A stretch of DNA of 64,000 bases from Ignavibacteriales bacterium (GTDB taxonomy: Bacteria > Bacteroidota > Ignavibacteria > UBA10030), in NCBI GenBank assembly GCA_026390595.1, contig JAPLFQ010000016.1, positions 1 through 64,000 on the forward strand, written 5' to 3'. Below are positions 1 to 9,069 of the stretch, one piece after another (within the stretch, counting starts at the first letter, position 1; each line of letters starts with the position of its first letter). Below the pieces are notes generated by a model. The model was not told the origin of the DNA. It saw nothing but the letters and a program-made list of their open reading frames with translations, and searched no databases. Both the position numbers and the translations under genes were made by a program.

Positions 1-2
1 GA

Positions 3-86
3 ACGGTCTATGCACGTCTCGGACAGCAAGACAAAGCGATGAAGGCGTTCGATCAGGCAGAAAAGATCCGGAAGGCCGCGAAGTAA
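3..86 (+). CDS. C-terminal end of a TPR-repeat protein (partial)
   Basis: Only the last 27 codons lie in the window; the gene begins upstream. The peptide contains YARLGQQDKAMKAFDQAEK, which matches the second helix of a tetratricopeptide repeat (small residue, then A..F..A). It ends with a Lys/Ala-rich tail and a TAA stop, followed 40 bases later by a strong terminator hairpin. TPR proteins mediate protein contacts. Nothing about the partner or location of this one can be read from the fragment. Confidence 0.6.
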   Translation, partial: TVYARLGQQDKAMKAFDQAEKIRKAAK

Positions 87-126
87 ACCTACCGTGGTGA
101 GTCGGGTTTTCTAGTACACTCTTTAT

Positions 127-170
127 GCCCATCGGCTCGAAACTCCGTTTCGCCGATGGGCTTTTCTTTC
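127..170 (+). terminator. Rho-independent terminator after the TPR gene
   Basis: GCCCATCGGC (127-136) pairs with GCCGATGGGC (152-161). An inner GAAAC/GTTTC stem closes a 3-base loop, with a 2-base bulge between the stems. CTTTTCTTTC follows. This ends the gene whose stop is at 86 and separates it from the DUF3467 gene. Confidence 0.8.
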
Positions 171-195
171 ATCACGTGGCGCAGAAGGGATGACC

Positions 196-522
196 ATGAA
201 CGACCAGAACCAGCCGCAGCAAATCAATATCGAACTCGGCGAGAAGGAAGCGGAAGGAATCTATTCCAACCTGGCTATCATCACGCATTCGCCGGCGGAA
301 TTCGTCATCGATTTCACACGCGTCCTGCCGGGTATTCCAAAAGCGAAAGTCCATGCCCGCATCGTCATGACGCCTCAACACATGAAGATGCTTCTCTCCG
401 CCATCAAGAGCAATATTGAGAACTATGAGAAGAAGTTCGGAGAGATCAAGCTGGTGGGGGAGGCAGCGGGCGCTCCGTTGTTCGGATTCCAGCCACCCGG
501 CAAAGAAGAGAAGGTGAACTAG
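196..522 (+). CDS. DUF3467 family protein
   Basis: Small cytoplasmic protein of 108 residues with the DUF3467 pattern: EAEGIYSNLAIITHSPAEFVIDF near the N-terminus, then VHARIVMTPQHMK and a helical AIKSNIENYEKKFG segment. The family is widespread in Bacteroidota and other bacteria and has no established function. Two in-frame ATGs lie at 190 and 196. The GAAGGG at 184-189 is directly against the first but correctly spaced for the second, so 196 is chosen. It converges with hslU, 24 bases away, and I see no terminator between them. Confidence 0.8.
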   Translation: MNDQNQPQQINIELGEKEAEGIYSNLAIITHSPAEFVIDFTRVLPGIPKAKVHARIVMTPQHMKMLLSAIKSNIENYEKKFGEIKLVGEAAGAPLFGFQPPGKEEKVN

Positions 523-546
523 CGGGCTCACAGGAGGACTGCTGGT

Positions 547-1941
547 TCACAAAATGTAACGGCTGAGATCCCTGTTCTTGACAATTGAGCTCAGCTTTTC
601 GACGACAAGATTCTTCGTCACACTGATCGTCGTCGATGTGATTGCGTCAGGGGCATCGAACAGGGGCTCCTCGAGTAGGGTAGTAAGGATTGTGTGGAGG
701 CGCCGCGCACCGATATTCTCAACTTGTTCGTTCACCTCAAAAGCAACCCTCGCAATTTCTTTCACCGCTTCGTCCTCGAATTCAAGCGTTATACCTTCGG
801 TCTGAAGCAGCGCCGCATACTGCTTGAGAAGGGCGTTGTTTGGCAGCGTCAGAATTTTCACGAAATCTTCTTCAGTCAGACTCTGAAGTTCTACGCGAAT
901 CGGGAAGCGGCCCTGGAGTTCGGGGATGAGGTCGGAAGGCTTGGCCACGTGAAACGCCCCTGATGCGATGAAGAGAATGTGGTCCGTCTTCACCATCCCG
1001 TGCTTGGTCGTAACGCTGGAACCCTCCACAATAGGAAGGAGGTCGCGCTGAACTCCTTCTCGCGACACATCCGGACCGGATGTCTGTCCCCGGCTGCTAG
1101 CGATTTTGTCAATTTCGTCGATGAACACGATGCCGGAATTCTCAACACGCTGCAGTGCCTCTCTCGTTGCCTTTTCCATGTCGATGAGCTTCTGGGCTTC
1201 CTCCTGTGTGAGCAGGAGCTTCGCCTCGGCAACGCTCAGCTTACGCTGTTTGTTCTTTTTCGGAAATAAATTCCCGAACATGTCCTGTACGTTGATTCCC
1301 ATGTCTTCGAGGCTCATCGGGCCCATGACCTGCATGAGAGGAACCTGAGACGTAGGAACATCGATGTCGATGGTCCGGTGGTCGAAATCGCCGGCCTTTA
1401 GTTTTTCACGGAATTTCTCGCGGGTTTTTCGACTCTCATCGTCCGCGGCTGCATCATGCCCTTCCTGCGATGATCCTTCCGGCCGGCGGATGGGGGGAAG
1501 CAGTTCGTCGAGGATGCGTTCTTCGGCAAGTGTGAGGGCTTTCGTCTGAACCTCGGCCGTCTTCTCGGCCTTGACCATGTTCACCGCGATTTCCGTCAGG
1601 TCACGGATCATCGATTCCACGTCTCTGCCGACGTAGCCGACTTCAGTGAATTTCGATGCTTCGACTTTGATGAAGGGCGCATTCGCGAGCTTTGCCAGAC
1701 GTCTGGCAATTTCTGTCTTACCGACGCCCGTGGGGCCGATCAGGATGATGTTGTTCGGCATGATTTCTTCCCGGAGATGCTCGGGTGCCTGCAGTCGGCG
1801 CCAGCGGTTACGGAGAGCGATGGCAACGGATTTCTTCGCGTTCTGTTGACCGATGATGTACTCGTCGAGCTCCTTGACGATCTCGCGCGGTGTAAGCTCG
1901 CGACCGTTGTCTACAGGAGGTTTCTTCTTTGATCCGGACAT
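547..1941 (-). CDS. hslU: ATP-dependent protease ATPase subunit HslU
   Basis: AAA+ unfoldase that forms the HslUV (ClpYQ) cytoplasmic protease with HslV. 464 residues, a normal family length. The Walker A motif GPTGVGKT is at residues 69-76, the pore loop GYVG at 102-105 and Walker [10 protein letters not shown] at 271-279. The charged insertion (I) domain lies between about 110 and 245. The C-terminal RYIL tail matches the HslU peptide that docks into HslV. It begins one base after the hslV stop, so the two are translationally coupled in the order hslV-hslU. Confidence 0.97.
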   Translation of the reverse strand: MSGSKKKPPVDNGRELTPREIVKELDEYIIGQQNAKKSVAIALRNRWRRLQAPEHLREEIMPNNIILIGPTGVGKTEIARRLAKLANAPFIKVEASKFTEVGYVGRDVESMIRDLTEIAVNMVKAEKTAEVQTKALTLAEERILDELLPPIRRPEGSSQEGHDAAADDESRKTREKFREKLKAGDFDHRTIDIDVPTSQVPLMQVMGPMSLEDMGINVQDMFGNLFPKKNKQRKLSVAEAKLLLTQEEAQKLIDMEKATREALQRVENSGIVFIDEIDKIASSRGQTSGPDVSREGVQRDLLPIVEGSSVTTKHGMVKTDHILFIASGAFHVAKPSDLIPELQGRFPIRVELQSLTEEDFVKILTLPNNALLKQYAALLQTEGITLEFEDEAVKEIARVAFEVNEQVENIGARRLHTILTTLLEEPLFDAPDAITSTTISVTKNLVVEKLSSIVKNRDLSRYIL

Positions 1942-1942
1942 G

Positions 1943-2479
1943 CTAGAGCTCTTCTATGGTAAGATTGCCATTTGTGTAAATGCAGATTTGCGAGGCCGCC
2001 TGGAGCGACTCGCTCACAACTTCCTTCGCGCTCATCTGCGTGTGTTTGAGCAGCATTCGGGAAGCAGCCAGCGCGTACGCTCCCCCGGATCCGATGGCCA
2101 CAATCCCGTCGTCGGGTTCGATGACTTCTCCCGTCCCGGAAATGACAAGTGAGTGCGACTTGTCCATTGCAGCAAGCAGGGCCTCCAACTGGCGCAGGTA
2201 TTTGTCGGTTCGCCAGAGTTTCGCAAGCTCGACCGCGGCCCGGACAAGTTGACCCTGGTGCTGCTCCAGCTTCTCTTCAAATCGGTCGAGAAGGCTGAAA
2301 GCATCTGCAGCGGCGCCAGCAAACCCCACCAGGACGTTCCCCTGATGCAATTTGCGGATCTTGTTCGCGTTCTGCTTCATCACGGTTGATCCGAGCGTCA
2401 CCTGACCGTCGCCTCCGAGGGCGACACGGCCATCCTTTCGCACCCCGAGTATCGTCGTTGCGTGGAGTTGTTCTATCAT
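1943..2479 (-). CDS. hslV: ATP-dependent protease peptidase subunit HslV
   Basis: Proteasome-like threonine peptidase that forms the double-ring core of HslUV. 178 residues. The sequence [20 protein letters not shown] matches the mature HslV N-terminus, with the nucleophile expected at Thr8 (first T of TTI). The seven residues before it (MIEQLHA) must be removed to expose the threonine, whereas E. coli HslV needs only loss of Met. The gene lies 22 bases downstream of rpoN and abuts hslU. Confidence 0.97.
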   Translation of the reverse strand: MIEQLHATTILGVRKDGRVALGGDGQVTLGSTVMKQNANKIRKLHQGNVLVGFAGAAADAFSLLDRFEEKLEQHQGQLVRAAVELAKLWRTDKYLRQLEALLAAMDKSHSLVISGTGEVIEPDDGIVAIGSGGAYALAASRMLLKHTQMSAKEVVSESLQAASQICIYTNGNLTIEEL

Positions 2480-2501
2480 AGGAACTTCTTTCCGGTAGGA
2501 T

Positions 2502-3965
2502 CTAGATTTTCTTGCGCAGGCGCGCTATGGGAATGCCCAATTGCTCGCGGTATTTCGCGACAGTACGGCGGGCGATTTTGACTCCTTCGCCTCCCACCAT
2601 CGCCGCGATTTTGTCGTCATTCAGAGGTTTCTTGGTGTCTTCCGCTGCGATAATGTCCTTGATCCGAAGTTTGATCGTTTGGTTGGACACGTCCTCTCCC
2701 GAATCGGTCTCGAGGCCGGACGTGAAAAACTGTTTCAGAGAGTGTACACCAAACTCGGTCTGCACATATTTGCTGTTGACGACGCGGCTGATCGTGGAGA
2801 TATCGACGCCGACAACCTCTGCTATGTCCTTGTATATCATCGGCTTCAGGACTTCTCCGTGTTCGAACCAATGGCGCTGCCGGGCCACGATTGCCCGCAT
2901 GACCTTCAAGAGCGTTTCGCGTCGTTGGTGAATCGAGGCAATAAACCATTTTGCTGCTTCGAATTTCTGCTTGATGAAATCCTTTGCCTCCTTCGAGGCT
3001 TTTTTCCCTTTCGGGGCAACGAGGTCTCTGTATGCTTTGTTAATGCGAAGGGCAGGGAGGTTGCGGTCGTGAAGTGAGATGATAAAATCGCCATCGTCAT
3101 TCTCGACGATAAAGTCCGGCGTGATGTAGTTCTCCTGCGCCGAGAACTCGCCTTCCCCTGGTTTTGGATTTAGGTGCTGGATCAGCTCGATGACCTTCTT
3201 GAGGGTCTCCATCCCGACCTTGAGACTATTGCCGAGATTGTCAAATCTCTTGAGTTTCAGATCATCAAAATGCACTTGCAGTATCTTGAGTGATAACTCC
3301 TTGATATAAGGATCGCACTTGATCGTCTTCATTTGAGCGATCAGGCACTCTTGAAGTGTTCGGGCGGCGATCCCCGGAGGATCAAGAACCTGCAAACGTT
3401 TGAGGACCTCTTCCGCCTGTTGAAGGGTGATCTCGAGACCAAATGTGAGGTTGAGGTCCTGGACAATCAGTGCCAGCTCGCGACGGAGGTATCCATCTTC
3501 GTCCACATTGCCGATAATCTCTTCGGCGATCAGAAACTCCGTGTCATCCTCGCATTGGAGGCGGAACTGGCTCAGGAGCCGCTCGGACATCGGAACGCTC
3601 GACGCGATGGGGCGTTCGTATTCTTCGTCTTCGTCCTGCGACTTGTAGGCTTCGGGGCTCTTATACCCGGCAGATTCATCGTTGATGTAGTCTTCGAGAG
3701 AGTAGGAATCATCTTCCTTGTTCTCGACTTTTTCTTCTTTTTCTTCCTTCTCCGCCTGAGCGGAATCATCAGGAGTTTCTTCGGGCTCTGACTGTTCTTC
3801 CACTTGATCCATTTCCTCGACTGTCTCGAGGAGCGGATTCACTTCCAGTTCGGTCTTGATGCGTTGCTCGAGCGCCATTGTCGGGAGCTGGAGCAGCTTC
3901 AGGTATTGGACTTGTTGCGGCGTGAGCTTCAGCCCCAGCCGCATCTGTTGAGAGAGATTGATCAT
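2502..3965 (-). CDS. rpoN: RNA polymerase sigma-54 factor
   Basis: 487-residue alternative sigma factor that directs enhancer-dependent transcription from -24/-12 promoters. The N-terminal region I is Gln/Leu-rich ([20 protein letters not shown]) and is followed by an acidic region II (about residues 50-110, rich in E and D). The core-binding and helix-turn-helix regions come next, and the RpoN box ARRTVAKYR is at residues 465-473. It sits between the DUF3109 gene and hslV in a leftward operon. No bacterial enhancer-binding protein is encoded in this window, so its regulon is elsewhere. Confidence 0.97.
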   Translation of the reverse strand: MINLSQQMRLGLKLTPQQVQYLKLLQLPTMALEQRIKTELEVNPLLETVEEMDQVEEQSEPEETPDDSAQAEKEEKEEKVENKEDDSYSLEDYINDESAGYKSPEAYKSQDEDEEYERPIASSVPMSERLLSQFRLQCEDDTEFLIAEEIIGNVDEDGYLRRELALIVQDLNLTFGLEITLQQAEEVLKRLQVLDPPGIAARTLQECLIAQMKTIKCDPYIKELSLKILQVHFDDLKLKRFDNLGNSLKVGMETLKKVIELIQHLNPKPGEGEFSAQENYITPDFIVENDDGDFIISLHDRNLPALRINKAYRDLVAPKGKKASKEAKDFIKQKFEAAKWFIASIHQRRETLLKVMRAIVARQRHWFEHGEVLKPMIYKDIAEVVGVDISTISRVVNSKYVQTEFGVHSLKQFFTSGLETDSGEDVSNQTIKLRIKDIIAAEDTKKPLNDDKIAAMVGGEGVKIARRTVAKYREQLGIPIARLRKKI

Positions 3966-3988
3966 ACGTTAAAGCGTTAGCTCACAAG

Positions 3989-4567
3989 CTACTGATGGTT
4001 TTCTTTTTCTCGTTTGTCTCTGCAATGCGAAGCGAATTCTTTATACCAATCTTTTCCGAAGGCTCGCGTCAATGATTCGCGGACGAACTCCACGAGTGAA
4101 ACATGCTCCGAAGCTCCTCGCTCGAGTGCTGGCCGGCATTCTGCAAGTTCCTCGAACCGGAGCTTGGTTGGCAAGCCGGGAGCTACGCGAATCGGGAAAA
4201 GATGGCACGAGATCGGTTTGCGCCAGGAGATTTCGTCATTTTGGAACGCTTTTTCAAATGAGCATTTCGCGACTTGATCTTCAAAAAACGCAAAAACACA
4301 GGCTTTTCGGTCAACTACTTGAGTCGAATGGTCTCCTTTGCGACCCTGGATCAATCCCCGCTCGTCAATGGTGTCTTTGTGGCGAAAAGTGAGATACTTC
4401 TTCACAATCGGGTATGCATTCTCAATTTCCACCACCTCTTGGTCAAGAAGGGGCGCCCCCCTTTGACCGGGCATCGTGCAACAGGCCCCTTTGCAGCGAT
4501 CCAAATCGCATACGAAAAGGGTTTTGGGTATCGCAGCGTCGATGAGAAACTCGTCCAACATTGCCAT
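3989..4567 (-). CDS. DUF3109 family cysteine-rich protein
   Basis: 192 residues from the chosen start. Contains VCDLDRCKGACC (Cys20, 25, 29 and 30), then KCSFEKAF, SCHLFPI and ECRPAL, the conserved cysteine framework of DUF3109, common in Bacteroidota. The pattern suggests metal or Fe-S binding, but the role is unknown. The frame stays open up to a TTG at 4663. The ATG at 4567 gives the usual family length of about 190 and an N-terminus like known members, so it is preferred although its ribosome-binding site is weak. Probably the first gene of the rpoN-hslV-hslU operon. Confidence 0.85.
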   Translation of the reverse strand: MAMLDEFLIDAAIPKTLFVCDLDRCKGACCTMPGQRGAPLLDQEVVEIENAYPIVKKYLTFRHKDTIDERGLIQGRKGDHSTQVVDRKACVFAFFEDQVAKCSFEKAFQNDEISWRKPISCHLFPIRVAPGLPTKLRFEELAECRPALERGASEHVSLVEFVRESLTRAFGKDWYKEFASHCRDKREKENHQ

Positions 4568-4704
4568 ATTCTGGAGCACCTGCCGTATAGTATCATCTAT
4601 TTTCTTAAAAAACCATAGGGAGCGGCCCCCGCTGAACTTGAAAATGCCTTCGAATTCTCCCAAGTTACTGCTACAACCTTCTGGAAATTGCGAGATCTAA
4701 TCCT

Positions 4705-5304
4705 ATGTCAACGACATCAAAAACGAACACGACGGATGAGATGATTGATCTGGACCTGGTTCAACGGGCAAAGCGTGGGGATACGGGGGCATTTGAGGAA
4801 CTCGTCTTCCGGTATGACAGGCAGGTTCTGACGATCGCAGCGCGCTACGTCCAGAGCTCGGAAGATGCGAAGGACATCTATCAGGAAGTATTCATGAGGG
4901 TCTATCGCTCGCTTCCGAAGTTTCAGCTCAAGAGTCAGTTTTCAACCTGGCTGTTTCGCATTACGACGAATGTTTGTCTGACGCACAGGTCAAGACGTAA
5001 GCGCCACGTTCACACGTCGCTGAGTCATGAACCTGATGATGAACACGCCGCAGGAATAGCTGAAGCGATTGCCGAGTCGAGAACAACGGACCGGCAGGTG
5101 GAACGGGCAGATACGGCATTGCACATTTCAAAGGCAATTGACCGACTCTCTTCGAAGCAGAAAATGGTCTTCACGCTCAAGTTTTACGATGGCTACAAGA
5201 TCCGCGAGATCGCCGAGATGATGGGGCTTGCAGAAGGAACGGTCAAGCGGTATTTGTTCGCAGCCACAAAGAAGATTCGCTCGTCACTGCAGGATTTGAT
5301 ATAG
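4705..5304 (+). CDS. ECF-type RNA polymerase sigma factor (first of two)
   Basis: 199 residues. Region 2 (about residues 30-100) contains AKDIYQEVFMRVYRSLPKF and STWLFRITTNVCLTHRSRRK, the core-binding and -10 recognition helices. Region 4 (about 145-195) contains the helix-turn-helix IREIAEMMGLAEGTVKRYLF. There is no sigma region 1 or 3, as in extracytoplasmic-function sigma factors. It is followed after 30 bases by a gene for a zinc-finger membrane protein, the usual anti-sigma arrangement, so its activity is probably released by a surface signal. The target promoter is not evident; self-activation is likely but not shown. Confidence 0.92.
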   Translation: MSTTSKTNTTDEMIDLDLVQRAKRGDTGAFEELVFRYDRQVLTIAARYVQSSEDAKDIYQEVFMRVYRSLPKFQLKSQFSTWLFRITTNVCLTHRSRRKRHVHTSLSHEPDDEHAAGIAEAIAESRTTDRQVERADTALHISKAIDRLSSKQKMVFTLKFYDGYKIREIAEMMGLAEGTVKRYLFAATKKIRSSLQDLI

Positions 5305-5334
5305 GTCGCACATGGTGAACACGAAGGACACGCT

Positions 5335-6303
5335 ATGAAACATGATCAGTACATAGAATTGCTTCATCTCTCATTCTACCATGAACTCGGCGACGAAGAA
5401 CAGGTGGTCCTGAACGAGCATCTCGCGTCCTGTGCGGAGTGCCGGGCTGAGGCCGTGGATTTCGGTAAGCTGGAGTCGGTGCTCGCAAAGGCTCCTCGCT
5501 TCGAGGTGAACGACGTGTTGCTTGATGAAGCGCGCCGAGATCTGAGAGTCGCGCTGCGTCTTGAACGAACGAGGCATTCTTCTCTATCCGAATGGCTGGA
5601 GAAGCTCGACGTGTTTTCTTCCCCGGGTCTTCGCCTTGCGTTTGGGGGAGTGGCCGCACTCGTCCTCGGTGTTGCCATCGGGTATCTTGTCTTCATGCCA
5701 TCAGATGAAGGAAGTGCACGAGGAATGATGCCGGGTCTCCGCCAGGCGTCCATCCAGCAGAGCCAAACGCGGGTTTCGAATTTTCGGATCATTCAGCAAA
5801 CGGCAGAGACATCTGAAGTTGAGGTGAGTTTCGACATGGTGACGCCTGTCCGCATGAAGGGCAATTCGAATGACAACGCAATGCAGCGAGTCATGGCCCA
5901 AGCCCTCATGAGTGATCAGAACCCAGGTGCGCGATTGCTCACGGTGAGTGCTCTGGCCAATCAGGTCGAGTCGACAAAAACACCCGACAAGGAGATCAAG
6001 AGCGCCTTGATCCAGGCGATGAAAGCAGACGAAAACGTCGGTGTTCGAAGAGAAGCTCTCAAGGCTGTTCAGAGATTCCAGACTGATAGGGAAATCAAGG
6101 ACGCGCTGCTCTTCGTTCTGAAAAATGAATCAAACCCGAGCATGCGTATCGACGTCATCAACTTTCTGGAAAAGCCAATGCTGGGCAGTAAGAATATTGA
6201 TCAGGACGTCCTCAATGGTCTGAAGCAGAGCATGCAGTCTGATAACAACAACTACATTCGCATCCGTGCGAAAAACATCTACGAGGAGGCAAACCAGCAA
6301 TGA
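5335..6303 (+). CDS. Membrane anti-sigma factor fused to HEAT repeats
   Basis: 322 residues. The N-terminus has the zinc-finger anti-sigma signature HLASCAECRAE (H-x3-C-x2-C, about residues 28-38). One membrane segment follows (LAFGGVAALVLGVAIGYLVF, about 100-120). The outer part is a linker and then alpha-helical HEAT-like repeats from about residue 185 to the end (GARLLTVSALANQ, VRREALKAVQRF, MRIDVINFLEK, IRIRAKNIYEE). The inner half should bind the sigma factor encoded just upstream; the HEAT half would lie in the periplasm and could sense a protein ligand (inference). The stop overlaps the next start as ATGA. Confidence 0.85.
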   Translation: MKHDQYIELLHLSFYHELGDEEQVVLNEHLASCAECRAEAVDFGKLESVLAKAPRFEVNDVLLDEARRDLRVALRLERTRHSSLSEWLEKLDVFSSPGLRLAFGGVAALVLGVAIGYLVFMPSDEGSARGMMPGLRQASIQQSQTRVSNFRIIQQTAETSEVEVSFDMVTPVRMKGNSNDNAMQRVMAQALMSDQNPGARLLTVSALANQVESTKTPDKEIKSALIQAMKADENVGVRREALKAVQRFQTDREIKDALLFVLKNESNPSMRIDVINFLEKPMLGSKNIDQDVLNGLKQSMQSDNNNYIRIRAKNIYEEANQQ

Positions 6304-7466
6304 AAAAACATGCCAGGTATATGATCGCGACCATTTTGGTTGCAGTTCCGATGCTGCTCGCGTTCAGCGGGTTCGTCGAAGATGATTCGCGCTCCAAGTC
6401 GTTCACAGTTGGCAAAGGCGGGACGCTCGAGGTCTCCGTGGACGGAGGTGACATCAAAATCAACGTGTGGGACAAGAACGAGGTCTTCGTGAAAGTGGAC
6501 GGAATCAATGAGGAAGACCTTGATCGCTTGAAGATGAATCAGAGCGGGAACGATGTTCGGGTGGAATTCCGAAATCGCAAGAGCTGGGGCGGATGGAATA
6601 GCGGCCATCTGCGGTTCGAAATCACAGTTCCATCACAGTATAATGCGGATCTTCACACGTCTGGCGGAGATATCGCTGTGAAGGGGACAATGAGTGGGAG
6701 AATCTCTGGTGGCACGTCAGGCGGTGACGTGAAGCTCGAAGACGTCAAAGGGGGCAGAGTTGAGTTGTCGACGTCAGGCGGTGACATGAGAACCGGAGAT
6801 ATTCAGGGAGACGTCGTCCTGAAGACTTCCGGAGGCAATATTGAGATGGGCGTCGTCGGAGGAGAAGCCAACATATCGACTTCAGGCGGTGATATTGTTG
6901 TCAAGGGCGTAGGGAAATCGTTGAAAGCACACACGTCTGGTGGAGATATAGAGATTGGGGATGTTGGGGGAGAGGCGAGAGTTTCGACCTCAGGCGGCGA
7001 TGTGCGTGTTCGCAAAGTGACGGGAAATGCAACACTGAGCACCTCGGGTGGCAATATTCACCTGGAAAGCGCGAGTGGGACCGTGAAGACCAATACTTCC
7101 GGCGGTGATATTTCTCTTCAGAATATTTCCGGGTCGATCGAAGCCGCCACTGCCGGCGGAGACGTTGATGCGGAACTCCGGCCAAGCGGAAAAGGTCGGA
7201 GCAAGCTGTCATCCGCCGGGGGACAGATTACACTCTCCATCCCAGAGGACGCAAAAGCCACAATCGAAGCAACAATCCGGATCGAAGGACGGTGGGGAAG
7301 CAGCAAAGGCGACTACAAGGTGCGATCTGATTTCAAGGCTGATACGAACGAGCAGGACCAGGACGAGCGCGAAATCAGGGCAACGTACAAGCTTAATGGT
7401 GGTGGGGAACTCATTACGCTCAAGACGGTAAATTCCGACATTTCCATCCGGAAACTCCATAAGTAA
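6300..7466 (+). CDS. Exported DUF4097 beta-repeat protein
   Basis: 388 residues with a signal peptide (MKKHARYMIATILVAVPMLL). From about residue 115 the chain is a regular repeat of 17-20 residues carrying TSGGD or TSGGN, about ten times. This is the DUF4097 pattern and is expected to fold as a right-handed beta-solenoid with the glycine turns stacked. Related proteins form part of sigma/anti-sigma loci, often as putative envelope-stress outputs or sensors; the real function is unknown. Translationally coupled to the anti-sigma gene by a 4-base overlap and ended by the terminator at 7495. Confidence 0.85.
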   Translation: MKKHARYMIATILVAVPMLLAFSGFVEDDSRSKSFTVGKGGTLEVSVDGGDIKINVWDKNEVFVKVDGINEEDLDRLKMNQSGNDVRVEFRNRKSWGGWNSGHLRFEITVPSQYNADLHTSGGDIAVKGTMSGRISGGTSGGDVKLEDVKGGRVELSTSGGDMRTGDIQGDVVLKTSGGNIEMGVVGGEANISTSGGDIVVKGVGKSLKAHTSGGDIEIGDVGGEARVSTSGGDVRVRKVTGNATLSTSGGNIHLESASGTVKTNTSGGDISLQNISGSIEAATAGGDVDAELRPSGKGRSKLSSAGGQITLSIPEDAKATIEATIRIEGRWGSSKGDYKVRSDFKADTNEQDQDEREIRATYKLNGGGELITLKTVNSDISIRKLHK

Positions 7467-7494
7467 GTCATTCTCGATGTGTTGTCAACCGCAG

Positions 7495-7524
7495 ACCCCC
7501 GGCCCATTGGACCGGGGGTTTTTG
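7495..7524 (+). terminator. Rho-independent terminator of the first sigma operon
   Basis: ACCCCCGG (7495-7502) pairs with CCGGGGGT (7512-7519) across a 9-base loop, followed by TTTTTG. It closes the sigma / anti-sigma-HEAT / DUF4097 operon immediately before the promoter of the second sigma operon. Confidence 0.85.
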
Positions 7525-7556
7525 TTTGACTATTGGTTACATCTGAAGTAGGTTGG
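7525..7556 (+). promoter_or_regulatory. Bacteroidota-type promoter of the second sigma operon
   Basis: TTTG (7525-7528), 20 bases, TAGGTTGG (7549-7556), against the known -33 TTTG / -7 TAnnTTTG consensus. It lies directly after the terminator and 91 bases before the sigma start codon, so the second operon is probably transcribed by the housekeeping polymerase and not only by its own product. Confidence 0.5.
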
Positions 7557-7647
7557 TTGAAATAAACACGGTGGTTCTACACGATGATGTCAACCGCATT
7601 GCCGGTGGCGTCGTCTAATCTTTGAACATCAAATGGAAGGCTTCCGA

Positions 7648-8202
7648 ATGCCCCCTGACCGGGAGCGGCAACTGATACTGGCTGTGCAGGAAGGAAGCCA
7701 CGATGCATTTCGAGAACTGGTCGAATTGCACATGCGACGTGTCTATGATCTCGCATATGGGTTCGTCAACGACCATGATGACGCAGAGGACGTTGCACAG
7801 GAAGCGTTTGTGAAAGCATACCACGCTCTCGGGAGCTTCCGGCAGGAATCTGGTTTCAGCACTTGGTTGTACCGCATCACGACAAACAGCGCGCTTGACA
7901 GGCTGAAACAAAAAAAGCGATCCACTGCCCGGTTTGTACCAATGGAGGAATCAGATCTGAGTGGGATGTCAGCCGGCCAGGGAACCGATCAAGGTGAACA
8001 GAGCATGATGATCGAACGCGCTCTGCACGAGCTTCCGACGCTCCAGCGGGCTGTCGTGATGCTCCGGCACATCGACGGGTTCTCGACGAAACAAGTCAGT
8101 GACATGTTGAAATGCTCGGAAGGGACCGTGAAGACTCATCTTCACAGGGGACTAAGGAAAATGCGGATGAAGTTGGAGCATCTGAAGGACGACGGATCAT
8201 GA
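7648..8202 (+). CDS. ECF-type RNA polymerase sigma factor (second of two)
   Basis: 184 residues. Region 2 has HDDAEDVAQEAFVKAYHAL and STWLYRITTNSALDRLKQKK. Region 4 has FSTKQVSDMLKCSEGTVKTH followed by LHRGLRKMRMKL. An upstream in-frame ATG at 7633 lacks a ribosome-binding site, while GGAAGG at 7635-7640 is seven bases from the ATG at 7648, so 7648 is used. The stop overlaps the start of the anti-sigma gene. It differs clearly from the sigma factor at 4705, so the two modules look like related but separate switches and not a recent duplication. Confidence 0.92.
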   Translation: MPPDRERQLILAVQEGSHDAFRELVELHMRRVYDLAYGFVNDHDDAEDVAQEAFVKAYHALGSFRQESGFSTWLYRITTNSALDRLKQKKRSTARFVPMEESDLSGMSAGQGTDQGEQSMMIERALHELPTLQRAVVMLRHIDGFSTKQVSDMLKCSEGTVKTHLHRGLRKMRMKLEHLKDDGS

Positions 8203-9056
8203 AAACACATCGGACAATCAAGAACAATTTGTACGGGTACCTCAACGGTGAGCTGTCTGCCGAAGACGCAAAGGCCTGTGAAGCGCACGTGAAATCGTGC
8301 GCGTCGTGTGCCGGCGAACTCCAGGCGATGCGCGAAACGATGGGTCTCCTCATCGAAAAGGTACGGCGGCCAAGCGGGCAGCGTAGTGAGTTGTACTGGC
8401 AGCAGTTTGCCCAGAAGGTCGACCGACGGATTCAAATGGCGGCGGCGGAAGACGAGCCGCAATCGTTTGTGGGACGACTCATGAACGTACTCGTGGAAAA
8501 CCGGAAGCCATTCAGTTTCGGATTTGCATCGGCGTTGTCCTTGATTGTCCTTGCGTTCGCGGTCTGGAGTCTTTGGATCAAGGCCCCGGTACCCGACCAG
8601 ATCGCCTCGGACTCTGCCGGTCATACACCGAACGGGCTGGGTGTGAACGTCGAAAAGACCTCCCTTGAAGCGCGCACTGCAGACTATCTCGAGCAGTCAA
8701 AGATCATCCTGATCGGGATCATGAACACAGATACAAAATCTTTGGTAGAATCGAAGTCACTCCTGAAACGCGAGCGCGAGATTTCCAGGACGCTCGTCCG
8801 CGAATCTCATGAGATTTCCTCGGAGCTCACCGATCCGTCCCAGCAGCGTCTGCGGGAGCTTGTCTCGGATCTGGGCCTCATTCTTGTCCAGATCGCCAAC
8901 ATTGAGTCTAATCATGGAGCCCAGGGAGTTGAGATTGTACAAGGGGGCGTCGAGCGAAACGGCGTTCTCTTTAAGATAAACCTTGAGGAGATAGAGAGGG
9001 TAACTCGGTCCTCACCAGGCAAGGGAATTGAAAACAAGACGAAGTCGATTATTTGA
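8199..9056 (+). CDS. Membrane anti-sigma factor with zinc-finger domain
   Basis: 285 residues. The N-terminal zinc-finger motif HVKSCASCAGEL (H-x3-C-x2-C, about residues 26-37) is the ZAS-type anti-sigma fold. A membrane segment lies at about 104-125 (FGFASALSLIVLAFAVWSLWI). The outer domain is mostly charged helix (SLLKREREISRTLVRESHEI) and has no HEAT repeats, unlike the first anti-sigma in this cluster. The start codon overlaps the sigma stop (ATGA), so the pair is made in fixed proportion. Longer upstream in-frame starts are inside the sigma gene and are rejected. Confidence 0.87.
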   Translation: MKTHRTIKNNLYGYLNGELSAEDAKACEAHVKSCASCAGELQAMRETMGLLIEKVRRPSGQRSELYWQQFAQKVDRRIQMAAAEDEPQSFVGRLMNVLVENRKPFSFGFASALSLIVLAFAVWSLWIKAPVPDQIASDSAGHTPNGLGVNVEKTSLEARTADYLEQSKIILIGIMNTDTKSLVESKSLLKREREISRTLVRESHEISSELTDPSQQRLRELVSDLGLILVQIANIESNHGAQGVEIVQGGVERNGVLFKINLEEIERVTRSSPGKGIENKTKSII

Positions 9057-9069
9057 AGGGAGTATGAAC

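Noticed and set aside
4568-4663. TTG start at 4663 for the DUF3109 protein
   Set aside because: Adds 32 residues not seen in the family, although AGAAGG lies 13 bases before it.
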